DNA of 64,000 nucleotides, taken from contig JAJVDF010000235.1 in NCBI GenBank assembly GCA_022410635.1, forward strand, positions 71,070 to 135,069, written 5' to 3'. The position numbers and the translations under genes were made by a program. Numbering within the stretch: position 1 is the first letter of the stretch; each line of letters opens with the position of its first letter. This document shows, piece after piece, positions 47,637 to 58,030 of this stretch. The notes beneath the pieces were generated by a model. The model saw only the letters and a program-made list of their open reading frames with translations, was not told where the DNA came from and searched no databases. Origin of the DNA: Tretioscincus oriximinensis (lineage: Eukaryota > Chordata > Lepidosauria > Squamata > Gymnophthalmidae).

Positions 47637-48459
47637 TTAAAAGGAGCTTTCTATTTAAAATTATTCTTAGTGTTTATAGCTGGTCATCAGTCAGACTATT
47701 TGAGAAAACGGTGCACTCCTAATCCTTACAAGGTGTGCAGGTATTTTAGAGCAGATATTGTCCACTTTAATTGGGGATCCAAGAGCTACTAGAAGTATGG
47801 AGTGCTTCAGAAGCATCTGAAACTGGCAAGTGCTGAATTGTTGTTTTTGTCACACAGAGCTCCAACAATGAATTGGACCAAAAAGGAGGTTAGTTTGATC
47901 CGTGTGGATTCCATTTTCTGGCTGCTTTCAGGAAAATGCTTGAGCAATGAATTGTCTACATTGATGAATTGTCTACATTGCTGATCAACATCTGTCTCAT
48001 TCCAGCCATTTTGTAAAGTAGGATATTCACCCAATCAGTTGGAAAAGGGACATTTGTGAACTCAGAAGACAATCCACATGGACAAACAGTGCCACTACTC
48101 ACAGAACTGTTGCGCTCCCTGCATATTAAAGTAACTTCCAGTGCATTGGGGTGCTTCCTATTAGGTGCTTCCTATTAGCAGTGCTTCCTATTAGGTTTTA
48201 AAAAACATAGGACGTAAGGAAAAACTGTAGGGTTGGCATAATAACTCTTTTAGACTTGTTTTCACCCAACGAGATGCCTTTGGGAGGGATAGAAACACTC
48301 ACACCCATCTTCCTTGTGTTTCCCATGAACACCTTTACAGAGGCATATTATTTTTGTCACTATTGATTAGACCTTTGCTAAGCACCAGCCAGCTGCCACT
48401 CAGATAATGATACCTTCTTTTTTCCAAATGTGAGCTTTTGGCTTCCTCTCAAATGTAAA
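47637..48459. other. Unannotated DNA with small tandem duplications
   Basis: ATGAATTGTCTACATTG occurs twice in tandem (about 47947-47981) and GTGCTTCCTATTAG occurs three times (about 48150-48196). No gene is recognised. Confidence 0.5.
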
Positions 48460-48865
48460 TGCTTGCAGAATGCAGGTGTCAATATTAGTATACAAATCCC
48501 TAAATGGCTTGGGCTCTGGCTATCTGAAGGAGCACTTTCTCCCTTCTGCACTAAGTTCTCTAGAAGAAAGCCTTCTGATAATTCCTTGCCTTTCAAAGAT
48601 GCAAGGGGTAGATGCATGTAGGAGGGTCTTCTCTGTGGTGGCTCCCACTCTGGAACAGGCTCCCTCCAGAGACTCACTAGGCATCTATACACTACAGCTT
48701 TTGGTGCCTGGAAAGTACTTAGTTCTTCACCCAGGTTCTGTGTTCTTCCTATAGTTCTTTTTAAATGTTTTATTAATGTGTATTTTTCATTTTTTGATCT
48801 TCTGTTACCTGCCCTAGGACCAATGGTGAAGAGGGGATATAAATTGCTAAATAAATCTAACTTTA
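48460..48865 (+). mobile_element. L2 LINE 3' end, plus strand
   Basis: The plus-strand frames encode an L2 C-terminal segment: YKSLNGLGSGYLKEHFLPSA, then CRRVFSVVAPTLEQAPSRDS, equivalent to the YKALNNSAP...WNTLP part at 27.1-27.5 kb. The UTR ends GGGGATATAAATTGCTAAAT plus AAATCT. Confidence 0.8.
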
Positions 48866-49114
48866 TAATTCACGGACGACCAGCCCTTTATGGGAGCCAA
48901 TTGGTCAAAAGGTTCAGGACATGCCTCGTTGTCCAAGGCATGTCCATGTGCACACTCATTTTTTCAGCATGTGAGGACAAGACAGGAGGCTGGTCCCACA
49001 GCTCTGCTGGTGTTCGCATGCCTTCTCCCCCCCCCATTTCTGGAAGCATTTCATGAGTTATATCAGCATTAAAATTTCAGTTTAATGGCGAATCAGTTCA
49101 TCATTGCAACAATT
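48866..49114. other. Unannotated DNA
   Basis: A C-run lies at about 49026-49036. GGACATGCCTCGTTGTCC at about 48918 is followed by AAGGCATGTCC, giving a small hairpin. No gene is recognised. Confidence 0.4.
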
Positions 49115-49235
49115 CTTCACATTTGAGTTCAAACTACCAGAAGAGATCATGACAGCAATCTGCTTGGATAGCTTTAAGAAAGCATTGGACAAACTGTACA
49201 AATATCTGAAGGGCCATCACAGAGCAGTGGGACCA
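49115..49235 (+). mobile_element. CR1 LINE ORF2 C-terminal remnant, plus strand
   Basis: The plus-strand translation gives LPEEIMTAICLDSFKKALDK, then YKYLKGHHRAVG. It matches LPEEVVVANSLNSFKRGLD and YKYLKGCHRAEG in the CR1 copies at 30.9 and 38.3 kb. Confidence 0.75.
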
Positions 49236-50149
49236 GCTTCGTTCTCTTCACCTTCCCCACCCAACAATTTTATTTATTAGAGAATTCACATACAAATAAA
49301 GAAGGAAAATGAGCCAAACAAAAAGACACAAATCACATAATACAAAACAAAAGACATAAGACATCTGAACAATCCTAAGACATGTAAAACCCTCCTCCCT
49401 ATCCCACCCAGCACAGGAGAAAAGATCTATCATAACCATCTTTCGAATATGGGAAAGGTAATTTTACATTAGCCATGTTGACTTCTACTCCCCTGTTCAG
49501 CTTTGTTCATGGCACATGTCTGGGATGATTAGTGAATCCTGCTTTGAATAAGGAGCCAGTGATCCTGGAGCTCCCTTTCAATATGATTCATTAATGTCAA
49601 GTAATGACTACTAAAATTATTGTCCTGGTACTGCTCCCAAATTAGAGAAATAGGTAGGATGCTTCCAAACTAAGTGTTGCTTTAAACTCCCAGAAGTGAT
49701 TCTTGAGCCATTGTGTAAGATGGATGCTTGAATAGTTGGGCTGTTCCTCATATGACCTCATGAACTAATTTGAAAACCAAAAAAATACTGTTTTTCCCCT
49801 TAAAAATGCCTTTTCCAAGTCTAAAAATATAGCACATGCAAACTGTTCAATCCAATTTTTCATGCAAGGTGCTTCACTGCCATATACCTTTAATCCATCT
49901 TCAATCCTGAAGAAGTGGACAAAACTGGGGGGGAAAGTGAATCCCTTGATTTAGTCCAGTGTTTTAGAACTGAAGGTGGATTAAAAGTGTCTGTTGGAAC
50001 AACATCTGAGTCGGGGGTTAGTGCAGTTTGAATGATTTATATATATATATCATTCTATATCTATATCCAAAACCCTGAATTGAATATTCAGTGCAGAAAT
50101 TCACAAACACCAGCTGATCAGATTTAGGAAGGCACAACCTGGAATATCC
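49236..50149. other. Unannotated AT-rich DNA
   Basis: A TA run lies at about 50036-50050. No recognised gene or repeat is visible. Confidence 0.4.
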
Positions 50150-50310
50150 CTAGCTAATTTAGTCCAATGTTTTGTCTTACACAGTGGTCCAGCAAGTGTT
50201 TCTGGCAAGAGCAAATCCCACACTAGAGACTTCCTACAAATAGCCTTCAAGGGCTTCCCTTCAATCTGAAGGTGACAAATAGGAATCCATTCTAGTTTCA
50301 TCTATTGTTT
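50150..50310 (-). mobile_element. Old CR1 LINE 3' fragment
   Basis: TTTAGTCCAATGTTTTGTCT, CACAGTGGTCCAGCAAGTG and CTACAAATAGCCTTCAAGGG follow the order of the CR1 3' region. The copy is strongly diverged and the tail repeat is lost. Confidence 0.6.
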
Positions 50311-51094
50311 TTTATAAAGGCATGCACGCCTGAAATAATTATATAATACCCTGCTATTTATCCCCACTTCCAATGAAAGATTTTCTTTTAATTTAAAGTC
50401 AGATTGCATTCTCCTCAAGACAATAATCAATCTTCATGTAAGGACAGATTTGCACTTAGATTTGGGAGGGGGGACAGAACACTTCTGCATTCCCCAAGGA
50501 TCCCACCTTGCTCTTTACTTGCACCAAATTTCTACATAATGTGGAGCATGTTAATGTTTTTCATCAAATTTCATAATCCTGAACCTTTAGATCCATGAAT
50601 GAATGGACAATGCTGCAGGCTTCCAGTGTAGACAAGCCCAGATTGCTTTCCCTTAGCTTGACTGGATGAGGGGACATTGCATAATGCTGTACATGTAGCA
50701 TGCAGACCAGCCTTGTGTGATCCAAAATCTGGAGCACAGTATTGAAATCTTGTTAAACATCTGTTCTCTTCTTTCCCTTCCTGACACTGCAAATGCAAAT
50801 GGCCTGGACTAGTCCCATAACCCATTCAAAGCAGGTTTGAAAAAAATACCCTAGATGATAGATGGAACAGTCTTAAGGAACTATTAAACAGTGGAAAAAT
50901 CTTTCTCACAAATGAGGGTGTCTGTAGAAGATCTGTTCACGACACCACATGCCAGCTCCCTACATCTCTGTAGTGAAGGTATGTCCCCTCTTTTTCCTAG
51001 TGAAATCCGCAGTTGCTAGTAGACTGACAATTTTCTCCCTTTTACCCTCCAGGTAGCTGCACCCATATATATTACACTTTATAAATTTAACAAC
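50311..51094. other. Unannotated DNA
   Basis: No recognised gene or repeat is visible. Confidence 0.4.
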
Positions 51095-51341
51095 ATTGGT
51101 GTAGTGGTTAGACTGTTGGACTCATACCTGGTAGTCTCGCAGTTCGATTCCTCACTCCTCCACGAAAGCCAGCTGGGTGATCTTGGGCTAGTCACAGTTC
51201 TTTAGAACTCTCTCAGCCCCACATATTCCACAGGGTGTCTGTTGTGGAGAAAGCAACAAAAGCTATTTGCACCGCCCTATGGTTGACCGCCCTGAGACCT
51301 TCGGGTATAGGGCGGGATATAAGTACAAATAAATAAATAAA
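51095..51341 (+). mobile_element. SINE-A, slightly 5'-truncated
   Basis: The head TTGGTGTAGTGGTTAGACTG has box B AGTTCGATTCC. The body includes ACGAAAGCCAGCTGGGTGAT and CCACAGGGTGTCTGTTGTGG. The tail CCGCCCTGAGACCTTCGGGT ends in AAATAAATAAATAAATAAA. The first 15 or so head bases are missing. Confidence 0.93.
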
Positions 51342-51549
51342 TAAAACATTAGGAACCCATTTTAACCTTCAGTTTTAACCACTTAATGTGTCTTTTGTCA
51401 TGTTCTTGTGTCAACAATGAAGTTTGTTCTGTTTCATGCTCCAAATAATAATAATAAAAAAACTGTTCTTGGGCCACCTTCCTTTTTGGTCCACCAGGTC
51501 CTAGATACAGCAGTCCCTGAATTCTCTGCAGATCCACAATCAATTTTGT

Positions 51550-52920
51550 ATCTTTGGATACAGCAAATGAAAAGTTGGATGCAATAGCACGTCAGATTTT
51601 GCCCCTCACTGTGCCCACCAGACATGTGCAAGGTCTCCCCCAGCATGTAAGCGGCTTACCAGTTGCCTGGTTGACCCAATTGGCATGGTGTCAGAAGGGA
51701 CTTCCTGGAGCTCAGTGCACTCCCCCTGCTTTAATTTATTTTCACGAGCAGGGCAAGCTCTCAGCAGTCCTTTCTGATACGACGCCAAAGGAACTTTGTC
51801 AGTCAGCCAGCAAGTCATTTACATGCTGGCTGAGTAAAAATAGCGCTGGATCTCCCAACACTATTTTTACTTGGCTTCAATGGATAATGGGCCACAAAAG
51901 CCACAATACTGGCAGGGTGACAGCATTTCCTGCGTGTCTAGAAGGCCTCTCACAAGCAGATTTCTTTCTCCTGTCTCCCCCTACATGTCGGAGAAACATT
52001 TATTCCATCGTAGTGCCTTCTAATTCCCCCTTCCCTTTCAGTCAGCCTAGTAAGGATGAATGAATGAATAAAAGTGAATGAGTGCACAGCTTTAAAAGGA
52101 GCTGGCAAGATGGAGGAGGGGAGCGGGGAGGATTTGAATTCTCCACAAGGCCCAATAGAACAAGCAGTTAATGGCTGAACAGCTCTTCGCTGAGCCCATC
52201 TCTCTTTAACGTCAGGCTTGGGATGTATTTTGCCAAGCCACCGGCGAAAGGAACCATGTAAAGCCAAGGGATTGAGGGAGTTGTCTTGAGGCAGATGCAA
52301 AACTGTTGTGCCTCCTGGAAAGGCTGAGCTGGTGGACTCTNCCCCCCCACCTCCCTCTCTCCTCCTTCCGACAAAAGCCTGCCCTGGCCTCCTCTAATGA
52401 GAACGCATTAAAGCTTGTCTCAGGCAGCCTCTGGTGCTCTGTTAGCCTGCAAAGGCCATTGCATTGCAGCGCACGCAAGAGGCAGAGATGAGAGAGGGCT
52501 GGTTTCGAGTGAGATATATTTATGTCTAATAGGTGGGAGAGATAGACAGCTGTGCTGAGCCCTCCCTCCTGCTCAGCAGGGATTTGAGTGCGTCTACTTT
52601 CACTCAAAGTAAATGCATGGTGGCTTTTTCCCTCCCCCAACCTTAAAAAAAAAAAGGAGAAGGAATTCTCTATCCGCACAATCTGCCTGCCTGCCTTGGT
52701 TTTGCTTTACAAAGGCACCTCTATATTCCATGGTCTTTTTACAATCTGGAGAGCTGCAGACCACACGCAAATGCTGTTTGCGGTTTCTTCTAATTCTCCA
52801 TACGCTCAGGACATTTTCATTCTTCCTTTTTTTGGAAATATGGAAAGAAAATACATATCTTCTGCACCAAGCAAGGAATCCTGTCAATCCAGTTTATTGA
52901 CACTGTCTCCTTGAATTATG
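51550..52920. promoter_or_regulatory. Candidate conserved regulatory block with MEF2-like inverted pair
   Basis: About 1.4 kb of repeat-free, GC-richer sequence. It holds two adjacent perfect inverted repeats at 51803-51870, the second formed by GTAAAAATAG and CTATTTTTAC, both MEF2-like. Long open frames cross it on both strands, for example 51554-52063 plus and 52212-52679 minus, but the plus frame begins at TTG and neither has a recognisable domain, so I do not call a gene. An enhancer role is inferred. Confidence 0.4.
51803..51870. promoter_or_regulatory. Two consecutive inverted repeats with MEF2-like sites
   Basis: TCAGCCAGCA (51803-51812) pairs with TGCTGGCTGA (51824-51833) around a loop containing TCATTTACA, a POU-octamer-like sequence. 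The very next bases begin GTAAAAATAG (51834-51843), which pairs with CTATTTTTAC (51861-51870). Both stems are perfect over 10 bases. CTATTTTTA is the MEF2 consensus. Confidence 0.75.
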
Positions 52921-53280
52921 CAGCCTTAAAAACAAGAAAATTTGACTCTTTCTTATGTTTGCTCTCTACTCTTGTACCTATTAATGAAATATTAAGTTGG
53001 TTTAATAGACTAATCCCATTTCCTCTGCTTTCAATGGCAGATCTGAGATCTTTTATCTGATAACCGCTATGGAGTCATTTTCTTATCACAATTTTTGTGA
53101 TAGGTGAAAATATGCAAAAGGGGCTTTTCAACCACATTCTTTGCTCAATGTGACCCTGGCAAAGCATTTAAGTATCCTGTGTGGACAGATATTAAACAAT
53201 GCAGATTTTATATCGCATGGAATTTGTTCAAATCAAGCAAAAATACATTAAGTGTGACTCGTTATTTATGTAACTCACCA
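52921..53280. other. Unannotated AT-rich DNA
   Basis: No recognised gene or repeat is visible. Confidence 0.4.
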
Positions 53281-53389
53281 TTAGGTATAATAATAACAAC
53301 AACAACAACAAACAACAACAACAAGAGCGTGAATATGTGGGGGTATGTGGTTGCTGCCGTTCTTTAACAACAACAACAACAACAACAAC

Positions 53390-53431
<42 letters not shown>

Positions 53432-53590
53432 CATTATTATTTTAATAAAGTATATTTAACTTGCCTTACTGACTTCACTGCATATAGTAAGAGAAAGAAA
53501 AAATATATCTGTGATTCTCACTCTTTGGTTGCATTTTTATGAACATCAGTCAATTTACTCTTTGATTTTATGTTATGTATAAAATTAGAT
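53281..53590. repeat. Interspersed repeat H, copy 2, with triplet arrays
   Basis: AACAACAACAAGAGCGTGAA, TATGTGGTTGCTGCCGTTCT and an AAC then AAT array (53367-53430) are followed by TTAACTTGCCTTACTGACTT, CACTGCATATAGTAAGAG, AAGAAAAAATATATCTGTGA and TTTGGTTGCATTTTTATGAA. The order is the same as at 17643-17990, 35 kb away. Confidence 0.8.
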
Positions 53591-54213
53591 GAAACACAAT
53601 TTCTTTTTCCTTTATACATTAATTTTATAGTAAAAAAAACTGAACATAGAACATGAAGAACATGTTTACAAAAATAAGGAAAATTCAAAATTGGTTGCAC
53701 ATCATTGCCATATTTTATGCATTGCTTATTATTTTGGTATTTAAATACTACTCAAAAAAGATTTTTAAAAACTGTAACAGACTATATTCAATCAGTTCTT
53801 GGCTGACCTTTTCATAAAAAAGTAGGTGACCATGAAAAGATACTTTAAAATTATATTTTTAAATCTTTCCAAAAAAAAAAGGACACAATATTTTCACAAA
53901 ATTTTGACCTTGTCTTAATTTCATAAATTTTCCTTCTATGATATTCCAATTTATCTAACAGATATTCAAAGCAGTAGAATCCCATGTGTAATGGGAATTA
54001 CTTCTTTAAAGGATGCTTTCTGATATAGGTTAATCCATAATTCAATATTTCATAATAATATTGAAACAGGAAATACAGCAGCAACGTCAAGTTTTCCATA
54101 ATGAATGTTTGCCTCCATCTGCCATATTTACTGGGTTCCGACTGATCATCCCTTGGCAAAAAAAAAATAATGGTTGGGAGAAAAATGAAGTGAATGGGAA
54201 CTACTGACATCTC
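53591..54213. other. Unannotated AT-rich DNA
   Basis: A-runs lie at about 53868-53880 and 54158-54168. No gene or repeat family is recognised. Confidence 0.4.
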
Positions 54214-54450
54214 CTACTGTTCCTGCTTCTTGCTTTTAACAGCAGTTTGAATTTCCCACAGCAGAAGGAAAATCAAACTGCAGACAAAAGCCAACAGCAA
54301 TGACAGGAAATTATAGACATCTCCATCTCTCTGGGGTGGCCAATCCTTGAGGTGCCTCTGGGTTCGTTCAAAGTCAGAAGACAACCAAACTTCACACTCC
54401 TCTCCAGTCAAAAAGGGCCAAATGAAAAATACTTGGAAGTTAGTTCTTCT
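54214..54450 (-). other. Open frame resembling a small membrane-protein terminal exon (low confidence)
   Basis: A minus-strand frame is open from about 54450 to a TAG at 54214-54216. Its translation has a charged N-terminal part (EECEVWLSSDFERTQRHLKD), then a single hydrophobic segment of about 20 residues (FLSLLLAFVCSLIFLLLW), then a short basic tail (KSKKQEQ). This is a typical type of single-pass topology. There is no ATG at the start of the open part: the apparent start is TTG, so it could only be coding as a spliced 3' exon. A CTAAC branch-point-like motif and a pyrimidine-rich tract precede it, but the nearest acceptor is a weak GAG. No AATAAA was seen nearby. I do not recognise the protein. 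Confidence 0.2.
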
Positions 54451-54812
54451 TCATCTTCTTGCACTTGCTTTAGGCAATGTTCTCAGAAGCAGGATTTATC
54501 AACTCAAATGCAACATTGGCATTTTCAGTCAGTGTATTTGGCTGAGTTATAGGTGCCACATTAAGTTATAATTTGAAAACATTTCTTGGTAGAATTTCAA
54601 ACTGTGGGGGATTTTGTTTGTTTTGGAGGAAAGAGGCTTTATGTTCATTCAGCAAGCCAGCAGCTGATAGATTTTTTGAGCCAAGGTCTTCTCTGGTACC
54701 TCAAATGTGAGCTTCCTAGATTAACTGACAAAGCTCTTCATGTTCATACATGTCCACTTATTGCTGTAGAACTGGTTTCTGTTAATAATAATGATGAATA
54801 ATGATGAATAAT

Positions 54813-54908
54813 GAAGAAGAAGAAGAAGAAGAAGAAGAAGAAGAAGAAGAAGAAGAAGAAGAAGAAGAAGAAGAAGAAGAAGAAGAAGAAGAAGAAGAAG
54901 AAGAAGAA
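54813..54908. repeat. (GAA)n microsatellite, 32 units
   Basis: Pure GAA for 96 bases, preceded by ATGATGAATA repeats. No SINE-B body adjoins it. It sits at the 3' end of a minus-strand LINE fragment, so it may be that element's expanded tail. Confidence 0.97.
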
Positions 54909-54909
54909 T

Positions 54910-55767
54910 TTTAAGCAGAAACCTGTTCCCAGAACTTTGATCAAATTCTGGAGACCCTAATGATGTATAGGCTAACTCTGATGATGGTGGCCCTGTCTTG
55001 CCCCTGGAGTAGCACATGGACTCTGTATTTAGTGAGCGACGGGCATTTAAGAGGGGAGCTAAAAATGTTTCTTAAGTTCCTAGTAGGGTGGACATTCAAG
55101 TAAAAAGTGTGCAGTATCCTCCACAGCTGAATCACCCCATATGCAACCTCTAACAGCTCCTGGCTCTTTATGGAATCAGCCAAATTTTAGTGCAGTGTGC
55201 AATTGATCAAATCTGGCCAATGTAAACTGTATTCACAATGCACTGGGAATCAGAATTGTAAGGTACTTTTCTAAGTTTATATGATGTTTATATTCAGCCA
55301 AATATGTTGTAGCTTTAGATTGAATTATGGCAGCAAGATAATTCTGTGAGGCTATGTCCAGGGAGCATTGTTTAAGTACCAATTTGGCCTTTACCACCTA
55401 GGTTGTTTAGGAAGTGTAATGGAAGGCCTATGTGAGCTGTTCGATTCATCAACTTAGCAAGCCAAGGTATCTTAAGCAAGTTTTTAGACTGATCTTCTAG
55501 GCTGAGTCTTGGAAGTCTTTGCCAGTTCATGTGATTGAGCTTAACCCAATAGTTAAATTGTCAACTTAAAATTTGGCATTCTAATGGTGACACTCCTAAT
55601 TCTGCCCTAACTGCTGCTGATAAAGTGGACCTCGAAACTCCTAGAAAGATATGGAGGTATTTCAGGAGGAAGGCTTCAAGTTTCTGCAAATTAGAGAAGC
55701 CCCATATTTCAGTNCCATAAAGGAGAATAGGTATTATCTTGGTGCCAAAAACCTTTAGAATGGGTAT
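54910..55767 (-). mobile_element. Non-LTR retrotransposon C-terminal fragment, clade uncertain
   Basis: The minus strand encodes LLY.TEIWGFSNLQKLEAF, then FLGVSRSTLSAAVRAELGVS (about 55570-55730), the conserved post-RT segment of several non-LTR clades. Further downstream is RGCIWGDSAVEDTAHFLLEC (about 55080-55150), a zinc-finger-like Cx..H..C tail. It differs from the CR1, L1 and L2 proteins in this window; R4/Dong-like is one possibility. The frame is broken several times. The 5' side ends at a family-G repeat at 55768. Confidence 0.6.
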
Positions 55768-56250
55768 GGTAATACAGCTTGTAAGGAAGTAAATATTAAG
55801 TATGCTGAACCAACCATTCTTCATTGTCCTGTGCTGATGTCTTCTCGCGGCATCCTGACATAATCCTGTTAGGCACCGATAGCTCAGTCGCTTAGGAATT
55901 CGTCTCTCGCCTGGGAGATCGGGTTTCGAAGCCCTGTGTGGGACGTGGGAAGGGCTGAGCACCTTCCACTAGCCTGTAGCTCTAGCCAACCCAGCTATTC
56001 AAAAGCATGAATTGCAAGAAATTGCAACTGACTGCAAGTAGATACATGGGAACCACCATAGCCTGGTGGGGAAGACAGAATGGAAGCCTTTGGGCAAAAT
56101 ATATTCTTGTAAGCCGCTTTGAGTCCCTTTGAAAGGTGAGAAAAGCAGGGTATAAGAACCCAGTTCTTCTTCTTTTTTCTAAGTGCATTGCAGAAACTCC
56201 TTTAACATGTGGAGCTGAGTCATCATCATGTAAGTATCATCGCAGTCCAA
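55768..56250 (+). repeat. Interspersed family G copy, interrupted by a SINE-B
   Basis: GTAAGGAAGTAAATATTAAG, TTCTTCATTGTCCTGTGCTG and TGTCTTCTCGCGGCATCCTG lie left of the SINE-B at 55872-56178. AGTGCATTGCAGAAACTCCT and ACATGTGGAGCTGAGTCATC lie right of it. Both halves align in order with 16920-17160, although about 100 bases present there are missing here. Confidence 0.65.
55872..56178 (+). mobile_element. SINE-B, full length, nested in family G
   Basis: The head GGCACCGATAGCTCAGTCGC is followed by GGGTTTCGAAGCCCTGTGTG. The body is canonical, and the tail GTAAGCCGCTTTGAGTCCCT ends in CCAGTTCTTCTTC plus a T-run. The TTC tail here is only three or four units. Confidence 0.94.
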
Positions 56251-57909
56251 CACACACACACCCATGTGCCTGCTTTGCTCAAAACCACATTTCTGCTTTG
56301 AAACACAATGTACTACCTAATTCATTCTGTGCAACTTTATGGCTCTTTGGAACCAGATCAATAGAAGACATGTGCTGTGCGCATCAGAAGCCCCTTTCCC
56401 TTTTGGCTATTTTTCCAACCATCCCAGCAGCAATAACAAAATGTGCATTATAGTATCAAGAAATGTATTTCCACCTATCTCATGTTAGGGATTATCCATT
56501 AGTCTTCATCTGTGAAAGTCATTTCGGGTCAGTCACCCAATTGAAAGTCCAGTTTCAGCAAGCTGTTATATACACCGGCAGATTGTGGGTTTTAAGGCTG
56601 ATTATCTATATTATTGGTTTACTAGGAAAACCAGCTGCTGAACTGCTGTCGAAAGAACGAAGGAGGAGCAGGAGGTTCTGGAGAGGGGCAAAGGAATCTG
56701 ATATTGACAGCAAACTGTCCAATAGCACTTGGGAGGAGGAACTACTGATTTTNCTTTTGACAGCCAGTAAACCAATAGCGAGCAGGAAAGGCTATCATAT
56801 GATTGGAAAATTTTGCTTGCCAGAAGCTGACAGAATGATAAAACGCAAAATATATTTTAAAGACTGTAAACCAATAACCCTGATTAGCAGAAACTTCCCA
56901 AAGAGACAAGTTCCATNTGGATAGAGCCAAAGACAAAGAGAGAAGGAGAGATCCAGAAAATGTTTGATTATATTCCTTGACTAAGGATTGCTTTGAGACT
57001 ATTTATTACAGAATAAATCATGAAACCAAGTCCCATTCCTAAGGGACTGATAGCAAATATTTTTNAAAAAATAATTTTTAATATACCAAATAGTAGCTTT
57101 CATCTCTCTGCATATTCATTAAACCAACAACACTTTTATATATATTTTTAAGGAAGTTTCTTTTTTAATTGTAAGTTTTTTTGCTAAATTTTTAAAAAAG
57201 TTTTACAATGATTTGCACTTGGGTTTCATGTTACCCTAACCATATGCTTTTATGTCAATTATTGATAAAAAAAGCAATTTCTTTCCTGCAGAAGTAATCC
57301 GACCGGTTGCTTTCTCGCCTTACTCTTGTATCCTGTCTTTCATCTTGAACTACAAAACAATGAAAAGAGAACATTTATCCTCCACTAAAATCCGGTCTAG
57401 ACAATTTTTCAAAATTCATTTTTTTTCTTTTCACATGATTTTGCGATTGTTGTTTTGCTACTACTTTGGTGCTGTAGAGGAATGTTATGTCTGTGTACAG
57501 CACACATATGACTTTAAATGCATTTGAATTCTTAATTTATTACAAGTGAAGACAGGAAACAAGGTCTGGAAATAAAAAAAAGAACAGTGGATTACAAGTT
57601 GGGTAGGAAAAAGAGGAACAAAGACAGCAGCCTAAGATATCAAACTGAAAATTAATCCAAAAGTAACCCACTAAATTCAGGCTGTGTTCCACGAAGAATT
57701 ATACCACTATGGTATTTACATCAGACTTAATTTGCCCCATGAGTTTAAGCAAGTTCAGCAATCCAGTAGCCCATGGTCCCAGTTTTTCCTTATAGCTCTT
57801 TTTTCTGCCTTCGTTTTGGACTACAGTGTAAATCCACTAAAAAGCCTTCATGGGTCCTTACGTTATGGGAAAATGGTAAATATCGTGAGATTTCAAGGAC
57901 AGCTGCAAA
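56251..57909. other. Unannotated DNA with a CCAAT-rich stretch
   Basis: A CA run lies at 56252-56261. Between about 56640 and 56890, GTCCAATAGCACTTGG, AACCAATAGCGAGC and AACCAATAACCC recur, with AGGAGGAGCAGGAGG-type purine runs. This could be a decayed promoter-like or LTR-like fragment, but no LTR boundaries were found. No gene is recognised. Confidence 0.35.
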
Positions 57910-58030
57910 AGTTAATCGGCTCTCAGCTCGTAGAGAATGCTGTGAATTGTGGTAAGACAAGTGCAACAATGACTCATGGGTAATGCCTTGTGCCAAGAAT
58001 ATAAGGAAATGTAATGGGAAGTCAGGAAAC
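57910..58030. mobile_element. Fold-back family single arm
   Basis: GTAGAGAATGCTGTGAATTG, GGTAAGACAAGTGCAACAAT and AATGTAATGGGAAGTCAGGA follow the order of the right arm of the fold-back element at 46073-46240. Confidence 0.6.

Noticed and set aside
51554..52063. 169-codon plus-strand open frame in repeat-free DNA
   Set aside because: It begins at TTG, has no domain or signal, and the opposite strand is also widely open. Open length alone is within chance over 128 kb of strand sequence.
56463..56924. 153-codon plus-strand frame
   Set aside because: Crosses unresolved bases, has no domain and shows no codon-like constraint by eye.
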